From MPNP01 sp965221445 (GTDB lineage Bacteria; Pseudomonadota; Alphaproteobacteria; Rhodobacterales; Rhodobacteraceae), in contig CBDCSF010000013.1 of assembly GCA_965221445.1 (NCBI GenBank), positions 62,001 to 126,000 on the forward strand: a stretch of DNA of 64,000 nucleotides, given 5' to 3'. The notes beneath the pieces are model-generated. The model was not told where the DNA came from, ran no database searches, and saw only the letters and a list, made by a program, of their open reading frames with translations. Numbering within the stretch: the first letter of the stretch is position 1; each line of letters starts with the position of its first letter. Position numbers and translations under genes: made by a program. This document shows positions 26,497 to 34,765 of this stretch, one piece after another.

Positions 26497-27714
26497 ATGC
26501 AGGTTTCAGATAGAAAACTTCCGGTAACTGTTTTATCTGGATTTTTGGGAGCAGGTAAAACTACGCTATTAAATCATATTCTCAACAATCGTGAAGGACG
26601 CAAGGTTGCCGTTATTGTCAATGATATGAGTGAAGTCAACATTGATGCCGACTTGGTTGAACACGGTGGGGGTAATCTCTCCAGGACAGAAGAAAAATTG
26701 GTTGAAATGAGCAATGGATGTATTTGCTGCACATTACGTGAGGATCTCTTGTTGCAGGTACGGGACCTCGCAGCAGAAGGCAAGTTTGATTATCTCCTCA
26801 TTGAAAGTACTGGCATCTCTGAACCTCTTCCAGTCGCTGCGACGTTTGATTTTCGTGATGAAGGTGGCAACAGCCTATCGGATGTCTCCCAGCTTGATAC
26901 GATGGTGACAGTCGTTGATGCTGCCAATTTGATCATGAACTACAGTTCGACTGATTTTTTAAAAGACCAGGGTGAAAGCCTCGGTGAGGAAGATGAGCGG
27001 ACATTGGTAGATTTACTGGTCGAACAGATTGAATTTGCCAATGTTATTATCCTGAACAAGATTGATCTGGTTTCGAAAGATGAACTTGAAACTGTCAAGG
27101 CGATAATACGTGCCCTGAATACCAAGGCAAGGGTCATTGAAACGACCTTATCTGAGGTTGATCTTGATGAGGTTATAAATACAGGTTTATTTGATATCAA
27201 TGAAGCACAAAAGCATCCCCTGTGGGTTCAGGAACTTTATAACTTCAAGGACCATGTTCCAGAAACAGAAGAGTATGGCATCACCAGCTTTGCGTATCGT
27301 GCACGGGAGCCTTTTGATCCTGTAAAGATTCACGACTTCTTTAATCAAGAGTGGCCAGGTGTTGTTCGATCAAAAGGTTTCTTCTGGATTTCAAGTCGAC
27401 CTGATTTTGTGGGCGAGGTATCACAAGCCGGCGCATTTGTTCGCCACCAAGGAATCGGAAGATGGTGGGTAGCTGTTCCGAAAGAACACTGGCCAGAAGG
27501 ATCTTATTTTGATCAAGTCATAAAGCCAAATTGGGATAAGGACTTTGGAGACCGTAGGCAGGAGATCGTTTTTATCGGACTAAGTGCTGAGATGGATGAA
27601 ATGAAAATTCGACAAAAACTCGATGCCTGCTTAATCAAGGATTTTCTCAAGGCACCAAAGCTTTATCTAAAAGTAGAGGACCCATTCCCTGCGTGGTTTC
27701 AACAGGCAGCCTGA
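26497..27714 (+). CDS. COG0523 GTPase, ZigA/YciC-like zinc metallochaperone
   Basis: G3E-family P-loop GTPase of the COG0523 group, induced in zinc starvation and thought to deliver zinc to client enzymes. Walker A is SGFLGAGKTT (residues 14-23), the CxCC metal motif is CICC (75-78), and the guanine-specificity motif is NKID. The C-terminal CobW_C domain contains GRWWVAVP and FGDRRQEIVFIG, typical of the ZigA/YciC subgroup. The frame extends to 26446, but that start would lie inside the Zur operator. The ATG at 26497 has GGAGGGG (26482-26488) eight bases upstream and gives 405 residues. Zur control is inferred from the palindrome. Confidence 0.9.
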   Translation: MQVSDRKLPVTVLSGFLGAGKTTLLNHILNNREGRKVAVIVNDMSEVNIDADLVEHGGGNLSRTEEKLVEMSNGCICCTLREDLLLQVRDLAAEGKFDYLLIESTGISEPLPVAATFDFRDEGGNSLSDVSQLDTMVTVVDAANLIMNYSSTDFLKDQGESLGEEDERTLVDLLVEQIEFANVIILNKIDLVSKDELETVKAIIRALNTKARVIETTLSEVDLDEVINTGLFDINEAQKHPLWVQELYNFKDHVPETEEYGITSFAYRAREPFDPVKIHDFFNQEWPGVVRSKGFFWISSRPDFVGEVSQAGAFVRHQGIGRWWVAVPKEHWPEGSYFDQVIKPNWDKDFGDRRQEIVFIGLSAEMDEMKIRQKLDACLIKDFLKAPKLYLKVEDPFPAWFQQAA

Positions 27715-27969
27715 ACAAAGTACCCAAGTCTGTGTTTGATGATTCCCAAAGAAGGATTCGAGCAAACGGTTAGTACGCCATCCTTGCCTCCGTGGAAAGC
27801 ATTGGGAAATTGTTGCAAATTTTGGGCTATATACATTGTTAGCATGAAGAACATCTCTGGTGAAATCCCTTATTTCTAGATTTTGAAATATTTATTTTCC
27901 AAGGTACTAAATTCACTCATATCGATTAAGTGAATGGAGAATTCATATTTATTTTACCGAGGAATCAAA

Positions 27970-28920
27970 ATGAAAAAAATTGGCTTTATTGGATTGGGTA
28001 ATGTCGGTGGAAAATTGGCTTCCAGTTTGTTGAGAAATGATTTTAACCTTTTTATTCATGATATTTCAACTAAACGTCTAAGAGAATTTGCTAATCAAGG
28101 AGCTAAAGTTTGCTCTTCACCAGCTGATGTGGCAAGTAAAAGTGACATGATTATAACTTGCCTTCCCTCACCAGTGGTTTCAGCTGAGGTCCTGGAGGGC
28201 AAGGATGGTATCTTGACCGAATTTTCCAAAGGTAAGATTTGGTGCGAAATGAGTACGACCGATGAAGCTGAAGTGAAAAGATTAGGAAGTAAGATCAGGG
28301 ATTTGGGTGGTTTTGCAGTCGATTGTCCCGTTTCTGGGGGATGTCATCGGGCTGCCACAGGGAATATTTCTATTTTTGTCGGATGCGAAAGAGATGTCTT
28401 CGAAAGAATTTTCCCCGTACTATCTGCCATGGGCAGGAGGATACTCCACACTGGAGATTTGGGGTCGGCTTCTATCCTGAAAGTATTGACCAATTACCTT
28501 GCTACTGCAAACCTTCTTAGCCTAAGCGAAGCTTTGGTTACATCAAAATTAAATGGTATAGACCTTAATACAACCTATGAAGCAATAAGAATTTCTTCTG
28601 GTAATTCATTTGTTCATGAAACAGAGAGTCAGGTCATTCTTAATGGCAGTCGAAACATTAATTTTACCATGGATTTAGTATTGAAGGACATAACACTCTT
28701 CCAATCGTTGGCTGAAAAGGTCGGGCTAGGATTAAATCTTTCGCCAGTTTTGGTAAAAACCTTTCAGGATGCTGAAAAAAGATACGGAGGCAGGGAATGG
28801 TCTCCAAATATTATTCGGTTGTATGAAGAACAATGTGGCCAAAAAATACTTGGTCGAGGATTTCCAGAGGAGATCAAAGATGATGAACCGGAAATTCCAG
28901 GATATGAGATAAAAGTTTAA
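27970..28920 (+). CDS. NAD(P)-dependent beta-hydroxyacid dehydrogenase
   Basis: Member of the 3-hydroxyisobutyrate dehydrogenase / 6-phosphogluconate dehydrogenase-like family. The Rossmann motif GFIGLGNVGGKLA starts at residue 4. The substrate-binding block is DCPVSGGCHRAATGN (family form DAPVSGG), and the catalytic Lys is in LKVLTNYL. Length from the ATG at 27970 is 316 residues; the frame opens at 27934, but GAGGAAT just ahead of 27970 supports the later start. It lies 68 bp upstream of a TRAP transporter on the same strand, so it probably oxidises the imported hydroxyacid or a product of it. The substrate cannot be told from sequence. Confidence 0.85.
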   Translation: MKKIGFIGLGNVGGKLASSLLRNDFNLFIHDISTKRLREFANQGAKVCSSPADVASKSDMIITCLPSPVVSAEVLEGKDGILTEFSKGKIWCEMSTTDEAEVKRLGSKIRDLGGFAVDCPVSGGCHRAATGNISIFVGCERDVFERIFPVLSAMGRRILHTGDLGSASILKVLTNYLATANLLSLSEALVTSKLNGIDLNTTYEAIRISSGNSFVHETESQVILNGSRNINFTMDLVLKDITLFQSLAEKVGLGLNLSPVLVKTFQDAEKRYGGREWSPNIIRLYEEQCGQKILGRGFPEEIKDDEPEIPGYEIKV

Positions 28921-28988
28921 TTGATTAATTCTCTTAATTTAATTAATAGTGTTAATTTAAATACCTTTTTTCTTTGGGGGGATAGAAA

Positions 28989-30029
28989 TTGAAAAACATT
29001 GTAAAAATCACGCTTAATGCACTAGTTTCCTATCTATTTATTTTTGTAGCTTACCCGCTAACCGCGCAAGAATATACATTCAAACTTCATCATTTATTGA
29101 GTGCCCAATCACCAGCACATACACAAATGCTGGAACCTTGGGCCAAACAGGTTGAAGAAAATTCAAATGGCATGGTAAAAATTGAAATTTTTCCATCCAT
29201 GAGCCTAGGTGGCAGACCTGCCGAGTTGGTCAGTCAAGCACGAGATGGGGTAGTTGACTTGGTTTGGACCGTAAACGGATATACACCAGGGCTTTTTCCT
29301 CGGACTGAGGTAATGGAACTTCCAACTGTTTACGTAAATAATCCTGCAGCTGCTAATTTGGCACTCTACGATATGTTTGAGAATCATCTGAGGCAAGAAT
29401 ACACAGGGCTTGAAGTTATGTTCCTTCATGTGCATGCTGGTCAGGGGATTCATATGACCGATAAATTGGTTAGATCTCCCTCTGACATGGCTGGCCTCGA
29501 CATGAGAATTCCTACCAGGACTGGAGCTTGGATAATTGAGGCCTTAGGGTCTAATCCAATTCAAATGCCTGTACCTGAATTACCTCAAGCATTGCAAAAA
29601 GGTGTGGTTGATGGTGCCTTCATTCCGTGGGAAATTGTACCGCCATTAAAATTGCAGCACCAAACCAGATACCAAATCGAAGGAACAGATATGACCAGAT
29701 TTGGTACAACCACATTCCAAGTCTCCATGAACAAAGGCCGATGGGATAGCTTGCCGGAAGAAGTTCAAAAAGCCTTTAAGGATGCCTCAGGAAGAGACTG
29801 GTGGAGGAAAGTCGGAGAAATTTGGCGTGCAAGTGACGATTTTGGAATCAAACTGGCTATTGATAGTGGTAACGAGCACATTGTCCTGACACCTGAAGAA
29901 ACTGAGGTGTTCAATACGGCTTTGGAAAATGTGGTTGATCGCTGGATTTCTGAAGTTGTTGAAAGGGGAATTGATGGTCATGGTCTTGTCGAAAAAGCAA
30001 GGATGCTAGTAACCGAACATTCCAACTAA
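28989..30029 (+). CDS. dctP: TRAP transporter substrate-binding protein (DctP type)
   Basis: Periplasmic binding protein of a tripartite ATP-independent transporter. A signal peptide occupies residues 1-26 (cleavage near YPLTAQ). The mature protein begins with a typical DctP strand (YTFKLHHLLS), and the ligand-contact region includes GLDMRIPTRTG with the conserved Arg that holds a substrate carboxylate. Length is 346 residues. The start is TTG at 28989, preceded by a run of G at 28975-28981; no ATG gives the signal peptide. The ligand is likely an organic acid, given the conserved Arg and the neighbouring dehydrogenase. Confidence 0.9.
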   Translation: MKNIVKITLNALVSYLFIFVAYPLTAQEYTFKLHHLLSAQSPAHTQMLEPWAKQVEENSNGMVKIEIFPSMSLGGRPAELVSQARDGVVDLVWTVNGYTPGLFPRTEVMELPTVYVNNPAAANLALYDMFENHLRQEYTGLEVMFLHVHAGQGIHMTDKLVRSPSDMAGLDMRIPTRTGAWIIEALGSNPIQMPVPELPQALQKGVVDGAFIPWEIVPPLKLQHQTRYQIEGTDMTRFGTTTFQVSMNKGRWDSLPEEVQKAFKDASGRDWWRKVGEIWRASDDFGIKLAIDSGNEHIVLTPEETEVFNTALENVVDRWISEVVERGIDGHGLVEKARMLVTEHSN

Positions 30030-30051
30030 ACTATGCATTTGGGACCGGTTT

Positions 30052-30546
30052 ATGAATTTTGTGGAAAAATTTGTCCGGTCCCTCGTATTATATTGGGCAT
30101 TGGGTGGAGGTTTACTCCTCTTTCTGGTTGTATTTCTTAATACTTTTTCTGTAGTAGGGGGGATCGTTGGTAATCCTATCCCCGGAGATTTTGAACTCAC
30201 GGAAATGGGTGTTGCCATTGCGGTATTTGCTTTCTTGCCTTATTGCCAGTTAACAAATGCCAATGTAACTGCTGATATATTTACTTCCAGGGCTTCACCA
30301 AAATGGATAGCTTTGTTTGGTTTGATTTCTGCATTGGTTGCCTTGGCATTTTCCCTACTTTTGTTCTGGTGCATGTCACAGGGAATGGTAGACAGATATA
30401 ATTATCAGTACACTAGTGCCATTCTTCTGATTCCTATGTGGATCCCATATATTCCCGTACTGTTTTCATGGATATTATTGTTTCTTGCAGCAATAATTTC
30501 GGTCAAGGAATTTCACCTTGAATTCAATCAATCAAGGACAATCTAG
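30052..30546 (+). CDS. dctQ: TRAP transporter small permease (DctQ type)
   Basis: Four-helix small membrane subunit of the TRAP transporter. It has 164 residues with hydrophobic segments near 14-36, 53-72, 87-110 and 128-148. It lies between the binding protein (23 bp gap) and the large permease, whose GTG start overlaps the DctQ stop by one base (TAGTG). Sequence conservation in DctQ proteins is low, so the assignment depends on context plus topology. Confidence 0.87.
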   Translation: MNFVEKFVRSLVLYWALGGGLLLFLVVFLNTFSVVGGIVGNPIPGDFELTEMGVAIAVFAFLPYCQLTNANVTADIFTSRASPKWIALFGLISALVALAFSLLLFWCMSQGMVDRYNYQYTSAILLIPMWIPYIPVLFSWILLFLAAIISVKEFHLEFNQSRTI

Positions 30547-31901
30547 TGGATCCAATTTTCTTGGGGTTGATTGGCCTAGGAGTCCTTTTTCTCCTAATCA
30601 TAATCAGGATACCTATTGCCTATGCAATGATTCTGGTCGGGGGAATTGGTATAACCCTCATCAATGGTCCGGCCCTTGTTCTGAATCAACTGAAGACCCT
30701 TGCCTATTTTCAGTTTTCCATTTACAGCCTGACTGTTGTTCCCATGTTCGTCTTGATGGGGTGCTTAGCTTCACGATCCGGCTTATCTGCAGCTCTGTTT
30801 AGGGCAGCAAATGCTTGGCTGGGATGGTTAAAGGGTGGAACGGCCATGGCCGTCATTGCTGCATGTGCTGGATTTGGGGCAGTTTGTGGTTCATCCTTGG
30901 CAACTGCAAGTACCATGGGAAGGGTAGCTCTCCCGGAATTGAAAAAATATAACTACTCAGGGGCCTTGGCTACCGGATCTGTTGCAGCTGGTGGTGTACT
31001 TGGAATCTTAATTCCTCCGTCTGTGGTTTTGATAATTTATGCTGTTGTTGTCGAGGCCAATATCGTTTCCATGTTTCTGGCTTCAATTATACCGGGCTTA
31101 ATGGCCACTATTTTATTTATTTTGACTATAGCTGCCTACGTTATCATCGTTCCTGGATCTGGTCCCAGAGGATCAAAGATCAAAAGGGATGAGTTTATAG
31201 CAGCAACCAAGGGGGTAATTCCTGTTTTAATTATCTTTGGTATGGTTCTTGGGGGAATATTTTTTGGCTTCTATAACCCAACCCCGGCTGCTGCCATCGG
31301 TGTCTTTCTCGTTTTTGGCTATGGAATAATCACTTCCCAATTGCATTGGCAGGGGATACTTGAATCCGTTAAAGAAACGGCAGGCACAACTGGAATGATT
31401 TATCTGATTCTGCTGGGGGCAGAACTGATGAAAATATTTCTTTCGAGAGTCGGATTACCCCAGGAAACCGCATCTTGGTTGATGGAAGTAGGAATATCTC
31501 CAACCATGGTTTTGGTTCTGATCCTTATCGGTTTGATAATCTTGGGTTGCTTAATGGATAGCCTCTCAATGATTCTATTGGTCATTCCCTTTCTTTGGCC
31601 TGTTCTAAGTGAAATTAATGGAGGAATATATCAGGGTACTGAGGGTTCAGGCTTTGGAATGAGCACAGATGATTTGAAAATCTGGTTTGGGATTCTGGCG
31701 TTGATAGTAGTTGAACTCGGTTTAATAACCCCACCGGTTGGTTTAAATGTGTTTGTGATTTCTTCTTTGGCCAAGGACGTTCCCATGATTGAAACTTTCA
31801 AGGGTGTCATTCCGTTTTTTTGTGTAGAGATTATAAGGGTAGGGCTGATTATAGCGTTCCCCATTATAACCCTTTGGCTTCCAACCCTTTCCTCGGGATA
31901 A
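30546..31901 (+). CDS. dctM: TRAP transporter large permease (DctM type)
   Basis: Large membrane subunit that forms the Na+-coupled transport path. It has 451 residues and about 12 membrane segments. Family motifs include GFGAVCGSSLATASTMGRV, the loop GGVLGILIPPSVVLIIYAV and near the C terminus LITPPVGLNVFVI. The start is GTG at 30546, overlapping the dctQ stop by one base, so the two are translationally coupled. It completes a dehydrogenase-dctP-dctQ-dctM unit. Confidence 0.93.
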   Translation: MDPIFLGLIGLGVLFLLIIIRIPIAYAMILVGGIGITLINGPALVLNQLKTLAYFQFSIYSLTVVPMFVLMGCLASRSGLSAALFRAANAWLGWLKGGTAMAVIAACAGFGAVCGSSLATASTMGRVALPELKKYNYSGALATGSVAAGGVLGILIPPSVVLIIYAVVVEANIVSMFLASIIPGLMATILFILTIAAYVIIVPGSGPRGSKIKRDEFIAATKGVIPVLIIFGMVLGGIFFGFYNPTPAAAIGVFLVFGYGIITSQLHWQGILESVKETAGTTGMIYLILLGAELMKIFLSRVGLPQETASWLMEVGISPTMVLVLILIGLIILGCLMDSLSMILLVIPFLWPVLSEINGGIYQGTEGSGFGMSTDDLKIWFGILALIVVELGLITPPVGLNVFVISSLAKDVPMIETFKGVIPFFCVEIIRVGLIIAFPIITLWLPTLSSG

Positions 31902-32239
31902 ATTGAATTCTATCAAATAAATTGAAATTTAAGACAAATTAGTCAACGCTTAAGAGCGTTCAAGGTGATTCAAAAGGAGTTTTTCAGGCTGTCAAATAAA
32001 CCCCGCAGCTTTTTTGTCTAGGGGCCGGGTAGATGGGGAATGGCAACGACCCCATCTACCTGGCCTCTCTCGCTTGGCACTCCTTCAGGTTTTTGCAAAA
32101 TGGTTTCAGCTTCAAACGTTTGAACCATAACACGGGTTGATGAATATTCTGAGTTGAAAGGTACGCTTTGGGAAGGAATACAAATAGCCAGGGAGAAGAA
32201 AAGGGCGGTGCTAATTGAAGTTTCAGTTGTTAGTGCTGA
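31902..32239. other. 338-bp convergent intergenic region with inverted repeats
   Basis: Lies between dctM (+) and pobA (-). It holds the 16-bp hairpin at 32023-32065, a 14-bp perfect palindrome TTCAAACGTTTGAA at 32111-32124 and a 5-bp hairpin AACGC/GCGTT near 31943. On the - strand, directly after the pobA stop, a frame stays open for about 70 codons and ends in VDGVVAIPHLPGP, but it has no good start codon; the in-frame ATG at 32127 would give about 36 residues. No gene is called. Confidence 0.4.
32023..32065. terminator. 16-bp hairpin, possible 3'-end structure
   Basis: Arms 32023-32038 (GGCCGGGTAGATGGGG) and 32050-32065 (CCCCATCTACCTGGCC) pair over 16 positions with a single G-T wobble and an 11-nt loop. 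This is the most stable hairpin in the window. There is no T tract on either side, so it is not a classical intrinsic terminator. It could protect the dctM or pobA mRNA end. Confidence 0.5.
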
Positions 32240-33409
32240 TCAATAGGGCAATCCGGTATAGTTTTTGGAAAATACCTTCTGCATGGTATCTGAATCCCTT
32301 AAATGGGACAATTCTTTTTCCATGATTTTATTTTCGAATGGGTTTCTGCCAGGTATTGAATGGAGCATTTGAGTCATCCACCAGCTAAACCGCATTGATT
32401 TCCAAACTCTACCGAGTGCTCTCACTGAATAATTATCCAGACCACCTTGATCCTTATCAAGACAATATCTTATTATGGCCTCATAGGCGTAATAGGCATC
32501 AGAGGCTGCGAGATTTAACCCTTTGGCTCCAGTTGGAGGAACTATATGTGCAGAATCTCCACATAGAATTAATCGGCCATCCCTCATTGATTTGGAAACG
32601 TAGGTTCTCAACGGAGCGATTGATTTGTCAATTGATGGTCCTGTAATTAAATCACTTGCAAGGCTTTCAGGCAATCGAAGCTTTAATTCATTCCAAAAAT
32701 CTTCATCAGACCAGTTATCTGGTGAATCAGAAATTGGTACCTGTATATAATACCTGGACAATTCATTTGATCTCATGGAAGCCAATGCAAAGCCCCTGTC
32801 ACTTCGTGAATAAACCAACTCATTCTTGAGAGGAGGAGTCTCTGAAAGGATACCTAACCAGCTAATGGGTAATTGTACCTGATAACTACCCTCCTTATTA
32901 CCCTTAATTTTGTTTTTGCTAATTCCATGGTAACCATCACAGCCCACAACAATATCTGTCAGCACCTGATGGGTTTTCCCATCCTTTTCGTAGGTTATCA
33001 AGGGCTTCTTCGATGTGTGATCAGCTATATCGACCGCCTTGGCTTCAAAAACCAAATTTGTATTCCAAGCTTCCAAAGCTTTATACATATCCCTGGTTAT
33101 TTCCGTCTGGCCATAAACTGTAATCGTATTATTCACCAAACGCAGGAAATCAATGTGAAAAAAATCCTCTGAGGTCGAAATATAAACCCCTTTGTGGGTT
33201 TGACCCTCAGACTTCAGTCTTTGACCAACCCCAACATCTATCAATTGATTTACGGTGCCTGTCTCAAGAACTCCCGCTCTAATTCTGGAAAGAACATATT
33301 CCTTGGTTCTTTTTTCAAGAAGGATAAAATCGATCTTTTTTTTGAATAATTTACAGGCTAGTAAAAGACCAGCAGGTCCTCCTCCAATAATTACAACTTG
33401 TGTACGCAA
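32240..33409 (-). CDS. pobA: 4-hydroxybenzoate 3-monooxygenase
   Basis: FAD-dependent aromatic hydroxylase converting 4-hydroxybenzoate to protocatechuate with NAD(P)H and O2. The N terminus has RTQVVIIGGGPAGLLLA, followed by the PobA-specific RIRAGVLETGTVNQL and TVYGQTEITRD. The DG motif is VVGCDGYHG and the C-terminal FAD motif is CGDSAHIVPPTGAKGLNL. The frame opens at 33421, but the TTG at 33409 is preferred: GGGAGG lies four bases ahead and PobA proteins begin M(R/K)TQV. Length becomes 389, near the family's 394. No protocatechuate ring-cleavage genes or pobR are adjacent. Confidence 0.92.
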   Translation of the reverse strand: MRTQVVIIGGGPAGLLLACKLFKKKIDFILLEKRTKEYVLSRIRAGVLETGTVNQLIDVGVGQRLKSEGQTHKGVYISTSEDFFHIDFLRLVNNTITVYGQTEITRDMYKALEAWNTNLVFEAKAVDIADHTSKKPLITYEKDGKTHQVLTDIVVGCDGYHGISKNKIKGNKEGSYQVQLPISWLGILSETPPLKNELVYSRSDRGFALASMRSNELSRYYIQVPISDSPDNWSDEDFWNELKLRLPESLASDLITGPSIDKSIAPLRTYVSKSMRDGRLILCGDSAHIVPPTGAKGLNLAASDAYYAYEAIIRYCLDKDQGGLDNYSVRALGRVWKSMRFSWWMTQMLHSIPGRNPFENKIMEKELSHLRDSDTMQKVFSKNYTGLPY

Positions 33410-33465
33410 GAGACCTCCCAATTACCAGACTCTATATTCCGCTAGGTTTTTTATAGGCTGTCTTC

Positions 33466-34017
33466 CTATTTCCATTTAATGGAACAGCCCATGGAGGCAA
33501 TCTGATCTCTTGGGCCACAACCCGTATCGGCAATTTCCTTCATGGCATTATACAGGTCACGGGTTCTCGGCTGTGACAAGGAGCCCGTTCTTCCAGAACT
33601 ATCAAGGCGGCCACGGTACTGAAGTTCCAAATCTGCATTGAATCCAAAGAAATCAGGAGTACATTCCGCTTGGTACACTCTAGCGACCCTTTGATCTTCA
33701 TCATGAAGGTATGGAAAAGAGAAATGATTATTATGTGCAAACCCAATCATTCTTTCAAATGAATCTTCCGGATAGTTTTTGGCATCATTTGAGCAAATTG
33801 AAGCGACACCAATTCCAAATGCACTTAATGCATTGATGTCATGAACAATCCGATCTATGGCAGAGGTAACATACGGACAATGATTACATATGAACATGAC
33901 CAAGGTTCCATTCGGCCCCTTGATTTCATCAAGACTAACTTTCTTTCCTGTGGTAGAAGGCAATTCAAATGAAGGTGCCTTCCACCCAAAATTACATACT
34001 TGAGGATTAACAGCCAT
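33466..34017 (-). CDS. thioredoxin-fold protein (AhpC/TSA-like)
   Basis: 183-residue cytoplasmic protein with a thioredoxin fold. The redox motif is CNHC (Cys44-Cys47) in MFICNHCPYV, preceded by the strand NGTLV, and the cis-Pro region reads ECTPDFFGF. This matches the widespread 'thioredoxin family protein' group with an NHCPYV signature, whose physiological role is not well defined. No signal peptide is visible. It lies 41 bp downstream of rpe on the same strand and 57 bp upstream of pobA. Confidence 0.85.
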   Translation of the reverse strand: MAVNPQVCNFGWKAPSFELPSTTGKKVSLDEIKGPNGTLVMFICNHCPYVTSAIDRIVHDINALSAFGIGVASICSNDAKNYPEDSFERMIGFAHNNHFSFPYLHDEDQRVARVYQAECTPDFFGFNADLELQYRGRLDSSGRTGSLSQPRTRDLYNAMKEIADTGCGPRDQIASMGCSIKWK

Positions 34018-34058
34018 TTCAGGATCCCTATTTTAACTTTCAATAATTTATCAGCAAA

Positions 34059-34742
34059 CTAACTTGCTAATGCACATTCACGTAAGTTGGATATATTTTC
34101 CTTGTAAATTTTGGGGTTCATAAAATTACCGCCCCTAAAAATGGAAGTACCGGCCACAAAAACATTTGCCCCCGCTTGAGCTGACGGTCCAACGGTTGAA
34201 GTATCAATACCTCCATCTACTTCCAGAAAAATGTCCCTGGTACCAATCAGTTCCCTGATTTCGCCTATTTTATGAAGTTGCTCTGAAATAAATTTTTGAC
34301 CACCAAAGCCAGGATTAACGGTCATGACACAAACAAGATCAATCATATCAAGAAGAGGTATTATCATGCTTCCAGGAGTTCCTGGATTGATGGCTACACC
34401 CGCTTTAATTCCATTACTTCTAATTTGCTGAAGATCTTTGAATATATGTGGTGTTGCCTCAATATGAACAGTTATTACATCAGCTTGGGCAGAAATGAAC
34501 TTTTCCAGGAGAAGGGCAGTGGGAGAAATCATCAGATGCACATCCATAACCCTGGTTATGTGTTTCCGAAGAGCGGATGCCACATCAGGTCCAAAGGTCA
34601 GGTTTGGCACAAAATGCCCATCCATCACATCCAGATGTACCCAGTCAGCACCAGCCGCCTCTACTGCCCGGCATTCCTGAGCAAGATTGGCGAAATCCGC
34701 ACTCAGTATGGAAGGAGCAAAAATTATTTCGCGATTACTCAT
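34059..34742 (-). CDS. rpe: ribulose-phosphate 3-epimerase
   Basis: Interconverts ribulose-5-phosphate and xylulose-5-phosphate in the pentose phosphate pathway, feeding the transketolase encoded at 59.4-61.4 kb. The TIM-barrel landmarks are FAPSILSADFANL at the N terminus, WVHLDVMDGHFVPNLTFGP with the metal His/Asp, VHLMI, MTVNPGFGGQKF and EVDGGI with the catalytic Asp. Length (227) is normal. It starts 23 bp after acsA ends. Confidence 0.96.
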   Translation of the reverse strand: MSNREIIFAPSILSADFANLAQECRAVEAAGADWVHLDVMDGHFVPNLTFGPDVASALRKHITRVMDVHLMISPTALLLEKFISAQADVITVHIEATPHIFKDLQQIRSNGIKAGVAINPGTPGSMIIPLLDMIDLVCVMTVNPGFGGQKFISEQLHKIGEIRELIGTRDIFLEVDGGIDTSTVGPSAQAGANVFVAGTSIFRGGNFMNPKIYKENISNLRECALAS

Positions 34743-34765
34743 GATTTCGCTCAGATTTATATGAT

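Noticed and set aside
30518..30802. 94-codon + frame overlapping dctQ and dctM
   Set aside because: Out-of-frame shadow of dctM; the one-base overlap of dctQ and dctM already explains the region.
32022..32127. Small - strand ORF of about 36 codons from the ATG at 32127
   Set aside because: Reads like protein, but overlaps a near-perfect hairpin that by itself constrains the sequence; no Shine-Dalgarno. Kept only as a finding.
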